This document shows positions 8,854-17,202 of a stretch of DNA of 64,000 nucleotides, in pieces; position 1 is the first letter of the stretch; the number at the start of each line of letters is the position of its first letter. The DNA lies in assembly GCF_000332195.1 (NCBI RefSeq), contig NZ_KB235922.1:1609902-1673901 (forward strand), given 5' to 3'. The DNA comes from Pleurocapsa sp. PCC 7319. Lineage in GTDB: Bacteria > Cyanobacteriota > Cyanobacteriia > Cyanobacteriales > Xenococcaceae. A model generated the notes under the pieces. It worked only from the letters and a program-made list of their open reading frames with translations, was not told the origin of the DNA and searched no databases. A program made the position numbers and the translations under genes.

Positions 8854-9234
8854 TTAATATTGATAGCCAGGAATTTGCATGTCAATCTGAGTTTCAGGAG
8901 TAACCTCAATCAAAGGGCTGGTAACACCATACTGATTAATATCTCCTCCGCCAACAAAATAATCGCCTTGATTAATTTGTTGTTGAGATTCATGGCCAAC
9001 TCCCACTTGAGTAGTTGTACCAACCACTGCATTACCCAAACAATTGTCATCACTAGCTGTATTCACAGTATTTTGCTGATCGGCAGGTGTTGGTGATTGA
9101 TGAAGAGCCACTTGAGTTGTAGCATCAACAATTGCACAGGCATTTGCTGAATAAGTTAGTCCTGGTGAAAATGGTAATACAGCAACTACAGAAACAAGAC
9201 TTAGGGGGCAGATAATTGGCTTAAGATTAAACAT
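8854..9234 (-). CDS. Small putative secreted protein, unknown function
   Basis: A 126-residue protein. The first 30 residues (a Lys, then a hydrophobic stretch with CPLSLVSVVAVLPF, followed by small residues near LTYSANA) look like a Sec signal peptide. The mature part is rich in Gln, Asn, Thr, Gly and Val with no recognised domain; segments TTQVALHQSP and TTQVGVGHES suggest a weak internal repeat. Three Cys residues remain, two of them in the mature region. Such composition is common in exported cyanobacterial proteins. I do not recognise the family. The reading frame is supported by the signal peptide and a clean start, but the gene could still be a chance frame. Confidence 0.5.
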   Translation of the reverse strand: MFNLKPIICPLSLVSVVAVLPFSPGLTYSANACAIVDATTQVALHQSPTPADQQNTVNTASDDNCLGNAVVGTTTQVGVGHESQQQINQGDYFVGGGDINQYGVTSPLIEVTPETQIDMQIPGYQY

Positions 9235-9396
9235 AGTTTTTAGACCTCATTTATAATCAACTAGATTTTTACAGAAAATATTTAACTCTTCACTAACCTA
9301 GTATGTTAATGATGTCTAATTTATGCACTTAGCTCAATTATCAAGAAACGAAAAAATAAGCTCAAAGAAGCGAAAATACTATATTCACCCTATTTT

Positions 9397-9570
9397 CTAA
9401 GTTATAAATGTAGTGATCTGAGGTATGATTGTACCCAAATCATCAAGAGAGACTGGAGCAGGAGCTGCCATATCTGAAGGCAAGAAGATACGTGCGCTTA
9501 CTGCTAACAAAGCTAGTAGAAAAATTGTGACTACGAGCAGCGGAGCTATATACTGGCGAAAAAAGTTCAT
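9397..9570 (-). CDS. Small single-helix membrane protein, 57 residues
   Basis: On the minus strand an ATG at 9570 opens a 57-codon frame ending in TAG at 9397. The product begins MNFFRQYIAPLLVVTIFLLA, has one transmembrane helix (about residues 9-27), then SARIFLPSDMAAPAPVSLDD and a short hydrophilic tail. The well-formed basic N-terminus, helix and Pro/Ala-rich juxtamembrane region look like a real, conserved-type cyanobacterial small protein rather than a chance frame, but I cannot name the family. It is isolated, 162 bases from the putative secreted protein at 8854-9234 and on the same strand. A role as a minor subunit of a membrane complex would be typical for its size, but is not shown. 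Confidence 0.6.
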   Translation of the reverse strand: MNFFRQYIAPLLVVTIFLLALLAVSARIFLPSDMAAPAPVSLDDLGTIIPQITTFIT

Positions 9571-9799
9571 AATTTATCAAAATTTAAACAATATTATTAA
9601 ATAAAATATTAATACTGTGATTAAAGTAAAAAACAAGCAAAGTTCAAATTATAAATTAGGAACCTATTTTAAGCCCAAAGCTTTGCTTGGTCTGATTAAC
9701 AAACAATACTACTATTACGGGGTTAGATGCAATAGGGGCGAAATAACTAGAGTGCTGACTAGATAAGGTTTACAATCTACGGGTTAAGAGCATCTATAT
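9571..9799. other. AT-rich non-coding interval upstream of the kinase gene
   Basis: Together with the tandem repeat that follows, this forms a stretch of about 330 bases without a gene between the small membrane protein and the kinase gene. It was checked for a tRNA-like or riboswitch-like element around 9660-9780 and none could be supported. It should contain the divergent promoters. Confidence 0.4.
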
Positions 9800-9853
9800 T
9801 AAGTAACTTTAAATGCTAGCTCGATATAAGTAACTTTAAATGTCACCTCGATA
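9800..9853 (+). repeat. 27-bp tandem direct repeat, two copies
   Basis: Positions 9800-9826 and 9827-9853 are two adjacent copies of one 27-bp unit. Each starts TAAGTAACTTTAAATG and ends CTCGATA; only three or four internal bases differ. The repeat lies 48 bases upstream of the kinase start codon, where a pair of operator sites or a 5' leader element could sit. No known factor-binding motif was recognised. Confidence 0.75.
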
Positions 9854-9901
9854 CCTTATCAATGTTCGCTACAATTTAAAAATCTTGTGTCCAGATATGT
9901 T

Positions 9902-12475
9902 ATGTCAGACTCAGACTTTACCATTCCCATTTCTCAATCCGAAAATTCTTGCTCTGAAAGTACTACTGAGTATGGCTACAAAGCTCTTAAACCAGGAGAC
10001 ATACTTAATCACAGATATTATATTGTTAAAGAATTGGGTAGTGGAGGATTTGCCACTACTTATTTAGCCTTGGATCAGCAATCAATTAGCCAAGATAAGT
10101 ACGCAGTAAAGCAACTTCAGCCAAGATTTAACAGCTCGTCAGTTTGGGCCAGCGCCAAAGAACGCTTGGCAACAGAAGCCATGGTACTTCAATGGTTGGG
10201 AAAACACGATCAAATTCCCAACTTCATTGGTCATTTTGAAGAGAATCAACAGTTTTACTTGGTTCTAGAATTTGTTGAAGGAGAAGAATTTGAGCAAGAA
10301 GTTCATCAACAAGTCTTAAATGAAGCCCAGGCAATTGATTTTCTATTTGATATTTTAGAATTGCTCAAATCAGTTCATTCCCAGGGCATTATTCACCGCG
10401 ACATTAAACCGTCTAACTTAATTCGACGTCAGAAAGACGGCAAAATGATTTTGATTGATTTTGGTGCTGTTAAAGAAATTGGCACTATGGCTTTTGATGC
10501 CAGTAAGCAACAGGTTCGAACCCAAATCATTGGTACTCCAGGATATATGGCTCCTGAGCAAAACAATGGTAAACCAGTCTATAGCAGCGATATTTATGCT
10601 CTGGGAAAAACTGTTATTTTTGGCATGACTAACAGGTCGCCAATGGAATGGGAAGAAAGTGAATCTGGTGAAATGATTGCTTGGAATAAAAAAATCGCAA
10701 TCAGTGAAGCTTTCCTGAATATTATTAATCGCATGACTGCTAAGAACACAGCAGAACGATATCGAAGTGCGGAAGATGTACTTTGCGATTTAAGACCTTT
10801 AGAGATGATTGGCAAAACTATTGCTGATAAATATCATATAGTGCAGTATCTAGGTGGTACCAAGGAAATTATTTCTTATGTTATTAATAGTCTCGAAGGA
10901 GAAAGTAAACAAAAGTATTATTTAGAAATATTAGAACCTCAAAGCGAAGAATCCTTATCTTTATCTGACGCTGCCAATGACATAATGACAGGATTAAACA
11001 GGCTATTAATGATTGATAATGGTCAGAGAATTCCTGATGTTATTGAATATTTTATTGATGAATCCAAGATCTACATTGTCCAAGAGTATATTTCAGGTAA
11101 AAATTTATTACAGATCATTGAAGACCAATTTATTCTGTCTGAAGCAGAAGTGATTGATCTTTTGATAGATACTGCTGAAGCTTTAAACCCAATTCATAAA
11201 CAGAAAATTATTCATAAAAATATTCAACCATCTAGTTTAGTCAGACGTTGTCGCGATCACAAAATCACCTTAATTAATTTTGGTTTGATTAATGAAGCGA
11301 TTAACTTTCATGTTGATAGCAAAATCGGTTATATTCCCCCAGAACAGATTGCGGGCAGAGCTACTTATGCCAGCGATATTTACGCTCTGGGAATGACGGC
11401 AATTCACGTATTAACTGGTACTTCGCCACAAAATCTCGAAAAGAATACTCGCACAGGGGAAGTTATCTGGCATCGTAAAGCAAGGATTAGTCCTGGCTTT
11501 GCCAAAATCTTAGATAAAATGATCTGTTTGGATCAAAGTCAGAGATATCAGTCTCTTAATAAAGTAATCAAAGACCTCAAAAAAACTAAACATAAGTCTC
11601 GATTTAGGGGCTGGTATAAATATCTCATTATTCCACCTATTTTGATTGGTGGTGTTGTGATTGGATTCACTCAATGGGCGCAGAGAGTTGCTATCTTGGA
11701 ATTTTATAAAGGAGATCTTAAATTAGAGGCTAATCAATATCAACAAGCAATTGATTATTACAATAATGGACTCAGTAAATTACCCAATACTAAGGGACAA
11801 GTTAGAAATTTTGAACAGGTTTGGTTGAAAAAAGCTAAAGCTCAAAGACAATTGGGGAATTATGCAGCAGCTTTAGATACCTGTACCACTGCTTTACGAT
11901 TTTATCAGAGTTATCAATTATGGAATTGTAAGGCGTTAACATTATATAGTTTGAAGAGATATGAACCCGCGATCGCCGCTTACGATCAAGCGATCGAGAT
12001 TGCTCCTGAATACCTATGGGTATGGAACAATCGCGGAGAAGCTTATAACCGCCTCGGAAAAACAGAGCTAGCAGAAGTCGATTTTCAAAAAGCAATTGAG
12101 CTCGATTCTAGTAGAAGTTTTGTTCCTTGGAACAATCTTGGTAAGCTTCATTATGAGCAGAAAGAATATCAAAAGTCGATTGAAGCTTATGAGCAAGCAT
12201 TAGCTGTAAAAAAAGATTATCTTCCGGCACTGATTGGGTTAGGTAACGCCCAAAAAGCTATTCAATTATATTCTCAGGCTGAAGAATCTTATGATCGTGC
12301 TTTGGCCATCAATCCGAATTATCATGATGCTTGGTATGGAAAAGGCTCTGTTGCTGAATATTTAAGGCAATATCCAACAGCTAAAGAGTATTATCAAAAA
12401 GCTTTTGAACTAAAACCAGATTGGGAAGCTGTGATTAAGGCATTAGAGAGAGTAGATCGCAAATTAGGTATTTAA
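9902..12475 (+). CDS. Ser/Thr protein kinase with tandem pseudokinase, membrane helix and TPR domain
   Basis: About 857 residues from the ATG at 9902; a GTG at 9887 in the same frame is possible. Kinase domain 1 (about 40-300) has the Gly loop GSGGFATTY, YAVKQLQP, the catalytic loop HRDIKPSN and DFG in LIDFGAVKE: a complete Hanks-type kinase. Domain 2 (about 305-560) has the same fold signature but lacks every catalytic residue: the Gly loop is GGTKEIISY, the Lys site reads YYLEILEP, HRD is HKN and DFG is NFG. One transmembrane helix follows (about 573-593), then five or six TPR units to the end. The architecture suggests a membrane kinase with an internal regulatory pseudokinase and a TPR protein-interaction sensor. 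The next gene starts 24 bases later and is probably co-transcribed. Confidence 0.9.
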   Translation: MSDSDFTIPISQSENSCSESTTEYGYKALKPGDILNHRYYIVKELGSGGFATTYLALDQQSISQDKYAVKQLQPRFNSSSVWASAKERLATEAMVLQWLGKHDQIPNFIGHFEENQQFYLVLEFVEGEEFEQEVHQQVLNEAQAIDFLFDILELLKSVHSQGIIHRDIKPSNLIRRQKDGKMILIDFGAVKEIGTMAFDASKQQVRTQIIGTPGYMAPEQNNGKPVYSSDIYALGKTVIFGMTNRSPMEWEESESGEMIAWNKKIAISEAFLNIINRMTAKNTAERYRSAEDVLCDLRPLEMIGKTIADKYHIVQYLGGTKEIISYVINSLEGESKQKYYLEILEPQSEESLSLSDAANDIMTGLNRLLMIDNGQRIPDVIEYFIDESKIYIVQEYISGKNLLQIIEDQFILSEAEVIDLLIDTAEALNPIHKQKIIHKNIQPSSLVRRCRDHKITLINFGLINEAINFHVDSKIGYIPPEQIAGRATYASDIYALGMTAIHVLTGTSPQNLEKNTRTGEVIWHRKARISPGFAKILDKMICLDQSQRYQSLNKVIKDLKKTKHKSRFRGWYKYLIIPPILIGGVVIGFTQWAQRVAILEFYKGDLKLEANQYQQAIDYYNNGLSKLPNTKGQVRNFEQVWLKKAKAQRQLGNYAAALDTCTTALRFYQSYQLWNCKALTLYSLKRYEPAIAAYDQAIEIAPEYLWVWNNRGEAYNRLGKTELAEVDFQKAIELDSSRSFVPWNNLGKLHYEQKEYQKSIEAYEQALAVKKDYLPALIGLGNAQKAIQLYSQAEESYDRALAINPNYHDAWYGKGSVAEYLRQYPTAKEYYQKAFELKPDWEAVIKALERVDRKLGI

Positions 12476-12499
12476 TTTAAGTAATACGTATTAGGTTGA

Positions 12500-13435
12500 A
12501 TGAAACAAATTCTGGCTCAGATTAAACCTTATCTACGATGGTTTATCTTGGGAGGAACGTTATTCTTTCTAATTAAAACGATCAAGGACCGCTTTGCAGA
12601 GGTAGCAGCAATTAGAGTCAATGCTCAAGGTTGCTTACTTCTATTAGTGGCATTAATAGTCACAATTGCCGCTCATGTCTGGTCTGGCTGGGTATGGACA
12701 TGGATTGTAGCAATTTTTAAGCAACCCTTGGGAGTAAAAGAAGGTATCAGAGTATATTTAGTAACTAACATCGCCAAGTATTCTCCAGGCAATATCTGGC
12801 ATTTTTATGGCAGAATAGCGGCGGTAGCTCGCAAAGGAGGGTCGAGGGGAGCAGCCACACTCAGTGTTTTATTAGAACCATTATTAATGGCAGCAGCAGC
12901 ATTACTCATTGCCTTGGTTAGTAGTGGATTAGGTTGGTTAGAAACTGATTTTGATTATCGAATTGTCTTGTTGCAGATCATCAGCTTAACTATAGTTTTA
13001 TTTGGCATACAGCCCCGCATCCTTAATCCCTTACTACACCGTTTGAGCCTTAGCAAGAACAAAGCTGATAGTACTGCGGCTCAAGCCATTGAGTTACAAA
13101 AATATCCAATTTTTCCTTTTCTGGGTGAAATCGGATTTGTGTTCTTCCGAGGTATGGGTTTTATCTTCACTTTCATGGCATTACAATCAGTGACTTGGTC
13201 ACAAATACCTCAGTTAATCAGTGCTTTTAGTTTTGCTTGGCTGTTTGGTTTGGTTGTACCTGGCGCACCTGGAGGTCTAGGCGTGTTTGAAGTTACAGCT
13301 TATAGTCTGTTGGATAATGCTCAATTTCCTGCCCAGATCGTCGCTGTAGGTTGTTATCGGTTGATTAGTGTTTTAGCTGAAGCGATCGCAGCAGGAATAT
13401 GTTTTCAGAGAGGAAGAATGAAAGATAAAAGCTAG
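12500..13435 (+). CDS. Lysylphosphatidylglycerol synthase/flippase-like integral membrane protein
   Basis: A 311-residue polytopic protein of the UPF0104/LPG_synthase_TM family, with about eight transmembrane helices. Family signatures are present: NIAKYSPGNIWHFYGR (about 90-106) and the glycine-proline-rich VVPGAPGGLGVFE (about 253-265). In MprF this membrane domain flips aminoacylated lipids; cyanobacterial stand-alone members have no proven substrate, and some sit with glycolipid or polysaccharide genes. It follows the kinase-TPR gene with a 24-base gap on the same strand, so the kinase may control its activity or expression; that is inference from position only. It converges with the flavoprotein gene, 36 bases between stops. 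Confidence 0.85.
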   Translation: MKQILAQIKPYLRWFILGGTLFFLIKTIKDRFAEVAAIRVNAQGCLLLLVALIVTIAAHVWSGWVWTWIVAIFKQPLGVKEGIRVYLVTNIAKYSPGNIWHFYGRIAAVARKGGSRGAATLSVLLEPLLMAAAALLIALVSSGLGWLETDFDYRIVLLQIISLTIVLFGIQPRILNPLLHRLSLSKNKADSTAAQAIELQKYPIFPFLGEIGFVFFRGMGFIFTFMALQSVTWSQIPQLISAFSFAWLFGLVVPGAPGGLGVFEVTAYSLLDNAQFPAQIVAVGCYRLISVLAEAIAAGICFQRGRMKDKS

Positions 13436-13471
13436 AACATTATCTAAAATACACTTTTAAAATTCTGCCTT

Positions 13472-15214
13472 CTAATAATGTGTTCCCGACTTACGGTGAT
13501 GAATTGCAGTAACCCCCTCAGACTGGAAGACTTGTCCTTGTTCAGCAACTGCATATAGTAACCAGTGATCGCCACATTCCATGCGATTATTAACGGTACA
13601 TTCTACATAGGCTAAAGCATCTGTAAGAATTGGACAGCCATTGGTTGCCTCTTCTGTAGCGACTCCTTCAAAGCGATCTTCTCCTGGGGCAAAGGGTTTG
13701 AGAAAATGCTTCATTAAAGGGATATGTTTGCCTTCTGGAAGAACATTGAGAACAAAGCTATTTCCTGTATAGAGTAAAGATTCGATCGCTCTTTCTTTAG
13801 CTACAGCTACAGTTAAACCAGGAGGGTTGAAGGTCGCTTGAGATACCCAAGAAGCTAACATTGCTCCTGATAATTCGTCTTTTTTGGTGGTAACTATACA
13901 TAATGAGCCTACAAGTCTACCTACAGCCTGTTCTGTGCGATCAAGGTCAGAAGCAATTCCTTGAGCTTGTCTGACTTTTTTGCGCTGACGCTTAGCTTTT
14001 TTCAATGCTTGAGCAAAATCTGTTCCTGCTTCCTCACAGGTTTTTAGCACTGCGTCGGTAGGAGTAAATTTAACTCTAATAGGGTCAAAGCCAAATTTAT
14101 AGCCCGCGTTGCGGAATTTGTTTTCCAGTAAGTCAACTGCTTCTCCACTCCAGCCATAAGAACCAAATGCTCCTGCTAACTGAGTTTTTTCAGCATTAGC
14201 TAACACAGTACCCAAAGCTGCTTGAATTTGAGTGGGAGCATGTCCTCCTAGGGTCGGTGAGCCCATAATAAAGCCTGCAGATTTTGTGACGGCAGATTTA
14301 ATATCTTCAGATTTCGCCGACTCAGCATTAATTGACTCTACGGCTACTCCAGATTTGGTAATTCCCCTAGCGATCGCCTGGGCAACAGTAGCAGTGTTAC
14401 CATATGCAGACGCATATATTAAAGCTACACTCAAATCGCGATCGCTTTGGTTTTGAGCCCAGGTACGATAATCAGCAGTTAATTCTCGAATGCTGTATTT
14501 TACCAGTGAACCATGTCCTGTAGCGTAGATTTTGACCGGCTTATTTGCGAATTTATCTAAGCTAGCGATTATTTGACGGGCATGGGGAGCCATCAAACAA
14601 TCAAAATAGTAGCGACGATCTTCAATATCAGTTGTCCAACCCTCATCAAAAACGCGATCGCCACATACATGAGAACCGAATAGCTTATCAGTAAAGAGAA
14701 CCTCTGTCTGGCGATCATAGGTGCAAAGATGATCGGGGTAGCGAGGATTTTGGGTGGGGATAAATTCTAAAATATGACCTTGACCTAAATCCAAGGTTTC
14801 TTCGCTCTTAATCACCTTAATCTTAATTTCCAAGTCTGTTTCCGACAAAATTTTACGCAGAGATATTGCTCCAGGATTAGAACAAACTATGGTAATTTGA
14901 GGTGCTATTGCTAACAAAGCTTTGAGGGTACTGGCTCGATTAGGGTTAATATGACCCAAAATTATGTAATCTATTTTGTTGGGTTCGATGCGTTCTTGAA
15001 GAGCATCGAGAAAAATAGTGGTAAAAGATTCTCCAGGTGGATCTAGTAGAGCGGTCTTATCTCCTTCAATTAAATAAGAATTAGCGGTAGTTCCTTTTTG
15101 CAGAGCATATTCAATTTCAAACTTTAGTCTATCCCAAGTACGCGATCGCAATACACGAGTGTCAGCAGCAACGGGGAATACTTGAACATCCTTAGCTTTG
15201 TTTGTAGGAGACAT
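13472..15214 (-). CDS. Diflavin flavoprotein, cluster A (Flv1/Flv2-type)
   Basis: A 580-residue cyanobacterial A-type flavodiiron protein. It has a metallo-beta-lactamase-like domain (about 30-260), a flavodoxin domain binding FMN (about 265-405, YASAYGNTATVAQAIA and GSPTLGGHAP) and a C-terminal flavin reductase domain (about 425-575). Such proteins reduce oxygen to water with electrons from photosynthetic transport. The first metal-ligand motif, HxExDH in canonical enzymes, reads HINPNR here, so iron ligands are missing. That is typical of the Flv1/Flv2 group, which work as heteromers with canonical Flv3/Flv4. No partner gene is in the window. I cannot separate Flv1 from Flv2 by eye. Isolated gene on the minus strand; start ATG at 15214. 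Confidence 0.9.
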   Translation of the reverse strand: MSPTNKAKDVQVFPVAADTRVLRSRTWDRLKFEIEYALQKGTTANSYLIEGDKTALLDPPGESFTTIFLDALQERIEPNKIDYIILGHINPNRASTLKALLAIAPQITIVCSNPGAISLRKILSETDLEIKIKVIKSEETLDLGQGHILEFIPTQNPRYPDHLCTYDRQTEVLFTDKLFGSHVCGDRVFDEGWTTDIEDRRYYFDCLMAPHARQIIASLDKFANKPVKIYATGHGSLVKYSIRELTADYRTWAQNQSDRDLSVALIYASAYGNTATVAQAIARGITKSGVAVESINAESAKSEDIKSAVTKSAGFIMGSPTLGGHAPTQIQAALGTVLANAEKTQLAGAFGSYGWSGEAVDLLENKFRNAGYKFGFDPIRVKFTPTDAVLKTCEEAGTDFAQALKKAKRQRKKVRQAQGIASDLDRTEQAVGRLVGSLCIVTTKKDELSGAMLASWVSQATFNPPGLTVAVAKERAIESLLYTGNSFVLNVLPEGKHIPLMKHFLKPFAPGEDRFEGVATEEATNGCPILTDALAYVECTVNNRMECGDHWLLYAVAEQGQVFQSEGVTAIHHRKSGTHY

Positions 15215-15330
15215 AGTTTTTGTTGAGTAACTTTACTATTCTTAATTTTAGTTTACTTCCTAGTCGTCTCAAGATAACAAACGCAGTCATATAGATTAAT
15301 AGTTACTCCCAGTTGCTTAGATATTAAATA

Positions 15331-17202
15331 CTAAACACCAATATTAGCTTGAGCTAAATATGCATCAGCAATTAGATCAAAGTTTGCTTCATCTGGATCT
15401 TCAGTCAGTGCAATCAGCTTCTCTGCTGATTCATCTACCCAATAATCTGTAGTACCTAATTCGATACTGGAGAAGTCGTTTTCACCAAGAGTCAAAGTTT
15501 CAGTACTAAATTCTGTCGATCTAAACGCTACAAAATCATCATTAGCTGTATTAGCTGTATTGTTCTGAACTAAGGAGTTAGAGCTTTTTTCATTATAGAT
15601 TCCCGATCTATTGGAACTTTGATTAAAATCAGGTAGTAAAAAGTCTTCTCCTACACCCACAAGAACATTATTATCAATTGTGGTGGCATTAGCAGTATCG
15701 GGCCAGATATTGATGGCATTGATATCAGAGAAGTAGCTATTTTTTAGCACGATATCGTTAGTGTTAAAAAATTTAATGCCAGCAGCATCATGGATTAGGG
15801 AATGTTCTGCTGCCAGATTTACATTTTGAATTTCAACATTATCAATTACTGCGCCGTCTGTATCTCCAACACCTACACCCTTTCTGCCCACATTACGAAT
15901 CACCGAATCAGATAATTGCAGTCCATCTGCATGATCTAAGGCTATTCCAGAGTTGTTGATTCCGTCTCTAATTGTTTCCGTAATTCCAATATTATTAACG
16001 AATAAATTACGTAAAGTTAAATTAGCTGCCCTACTACCATAGATGCCGTTATTACCATTGGTTATTTCTACATCTTGGATCGTTGTTCCTGATGCTCCTG
16101 AATTCAAATATATAATTGATTCAGAAGTTCCGTTTCCGTTGATTACAGAACCTTCTTGACCATCAATGGTAATATCTTCACTGATTGTAATTCCATCAGT
16201 AAAGTATATATTTGCACCCAATAAAATTACATCACCACTGGCGGCGGCGGCGATCGCACTTTCTAAATCACCACCATAGTCACTGTCTACATTGATAATT
16301 CTATTATCATCACTATCAGGCTGGGCAACATAACCGTTATTATCGTTGTTGACATCTTGACTACCAGAATTATTAACTACTTCAGGAGAACTAACTGGAG
16401 GTGTAGGAGCCAAATCATTGCTGTCAGTTCCTGGACTATCAGACTCACTCATATTACCAGGTAAATTAAACTCTAGCGGGATAGGAGCTAAATCACTGCT
16501 GTCGCCTTCAAGAACAATAAAAATAATTTCGGTTTGTTCTCCTTGATCTAAATCCTGATTCCAATCCTCTCCAGAGATAAAAGTTTTACCATTTTCTTGA
16601 AATAATTCGGCTCGATAAATTTGGTCTAGTACATAATCATCAGGAACTGAGACTTCAACACTCCAATTGGAAACATCAGAAAGTGCTTCTACAGTTAAGG
16701 CAACTCGGTGGCTACCGCCCCAATCATCAGTAATTATCGATGTCAGACTAAGGGTCTCGGAGTTAGCTTCATCTCCTACTTCTAGACTATTAGAATTATT
16801 ATCTGAATCATTAGAATCAGATTGCTGTGGAGTAGGAGTAAGATCGTCGTTGTCTACTTCTGGACTAACAGAATTATTAACTGAATCAGCAAAATTAAAT
16901 TGGAGTGGAATTGGCTCCAGATTGCTACTGTCGCCTTCATCAACAATAAAAACAATTTCAGTTTGTTCTCCTTGATTTAAATCTTGATTCCATTCAACTC
17001 CTGAAATAAAAGTTTTACCATTTTCTTGAAACGATTCAGCTCCATAAATTTGGTCTAATATGTAATCATTAGGAACTGAGACTTCTAAACTCCAATTGGA
17101 AATATCAGAAAGTGCTTCTACATTTAGTAAAAATCGATGACTACCACCCCAATCATCAGTAATAACTGGCTCAAGATTAAATGTATCTGAGTTAACTAAC
17201 AT
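15331..17202 (-). CDS. Beta-helix protein with two tandem CBM2-like domains
   Basis: A 623-residue protein. Residues about 9-105 and 155-250 are two closely similar beta domains, each with TDDWGGSHR, ALSD(I/V)SNWS, QENGKTFISG, WNQDL and QGEQTEI(V/I)FIV, resembling cellulose-binding CBM2 modules (Trp residues kept). Each is followed by an Asp/Asn/Ser-rich linker. The C-terminal half (about 310-600) is a right-handed parallel beta-helix with repeated Ile/Leu-Asn-Asn turns, like pectate lyase-type carbohydrate-active proteins, but I see no definite catalytic motif. No classical signal peptide is present; the acidic composition suggests export by a type I or other leaderless route. A function in binding or cutting extracellular polysaccharide is inferred. 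Confidence 0.75.
   Translation of the reverse strand: MLVNSDTFNLEPVITDDWGGSHRFLLNVEALSDISNWSLEVSVPNDYILDQIYGAESFQENGKTFISGVEWNQDLNQGEQTEIVFIVDEGDSSNLEPIPLQFNFADSVNNSVSPEVDNDDLTPTPQQSDSNDSDNNSNSLEVGDEANSETLSLTSIITDDWGGSHRVALTVEALSDVSNWSVEVSVPDDYVLDQIYRAELFQENGKTFISGEDWNQDLDQGEQTEIIFIVLEGDSSDLAPIPLEFNLPGNMSESDSPGTDSNDLAPTPPVSSPEVVNNSGSQDVNNDNNGYVAQPDSDDNRIINVDSDYGGDLESAIAAAASGDVILLGANIYFTDGITISEDITIDGQEGSVINGNGTSESIIYLNSGASGTTIQDVEITNGNNGIYGSRAANLTLRNLFVNNIGITETIRDGINNSGIALDHADGLQLSDSVIRNVGRKGVGVGDTDGAVIDNVEIQNVNLAAEHSLIHDAAGIKFFNTNDIVLKNSYFSDINAINIWPDTANATTIDNNVLVGVGEDFLLPDFNQSSNRSGIYNEKSSNSLVQNNTANTANDDFVAFRSTEFSTETLTLGENDFSSIELGTTDYWVDESAEKLIALTEDPDEANFDLIADAYLAQANIGV

Noticed and set aside
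9660-9790. tRNA-like or structured RNA in the gap before the kinase gene
   Set aside because: No acceptor stem or T-loop consensus could be aligned.
9840-10067. 75-codon plus-strand frame at the kinase start
   Set aside because: It overlaps the kinase gene in another frame and has no domain features.
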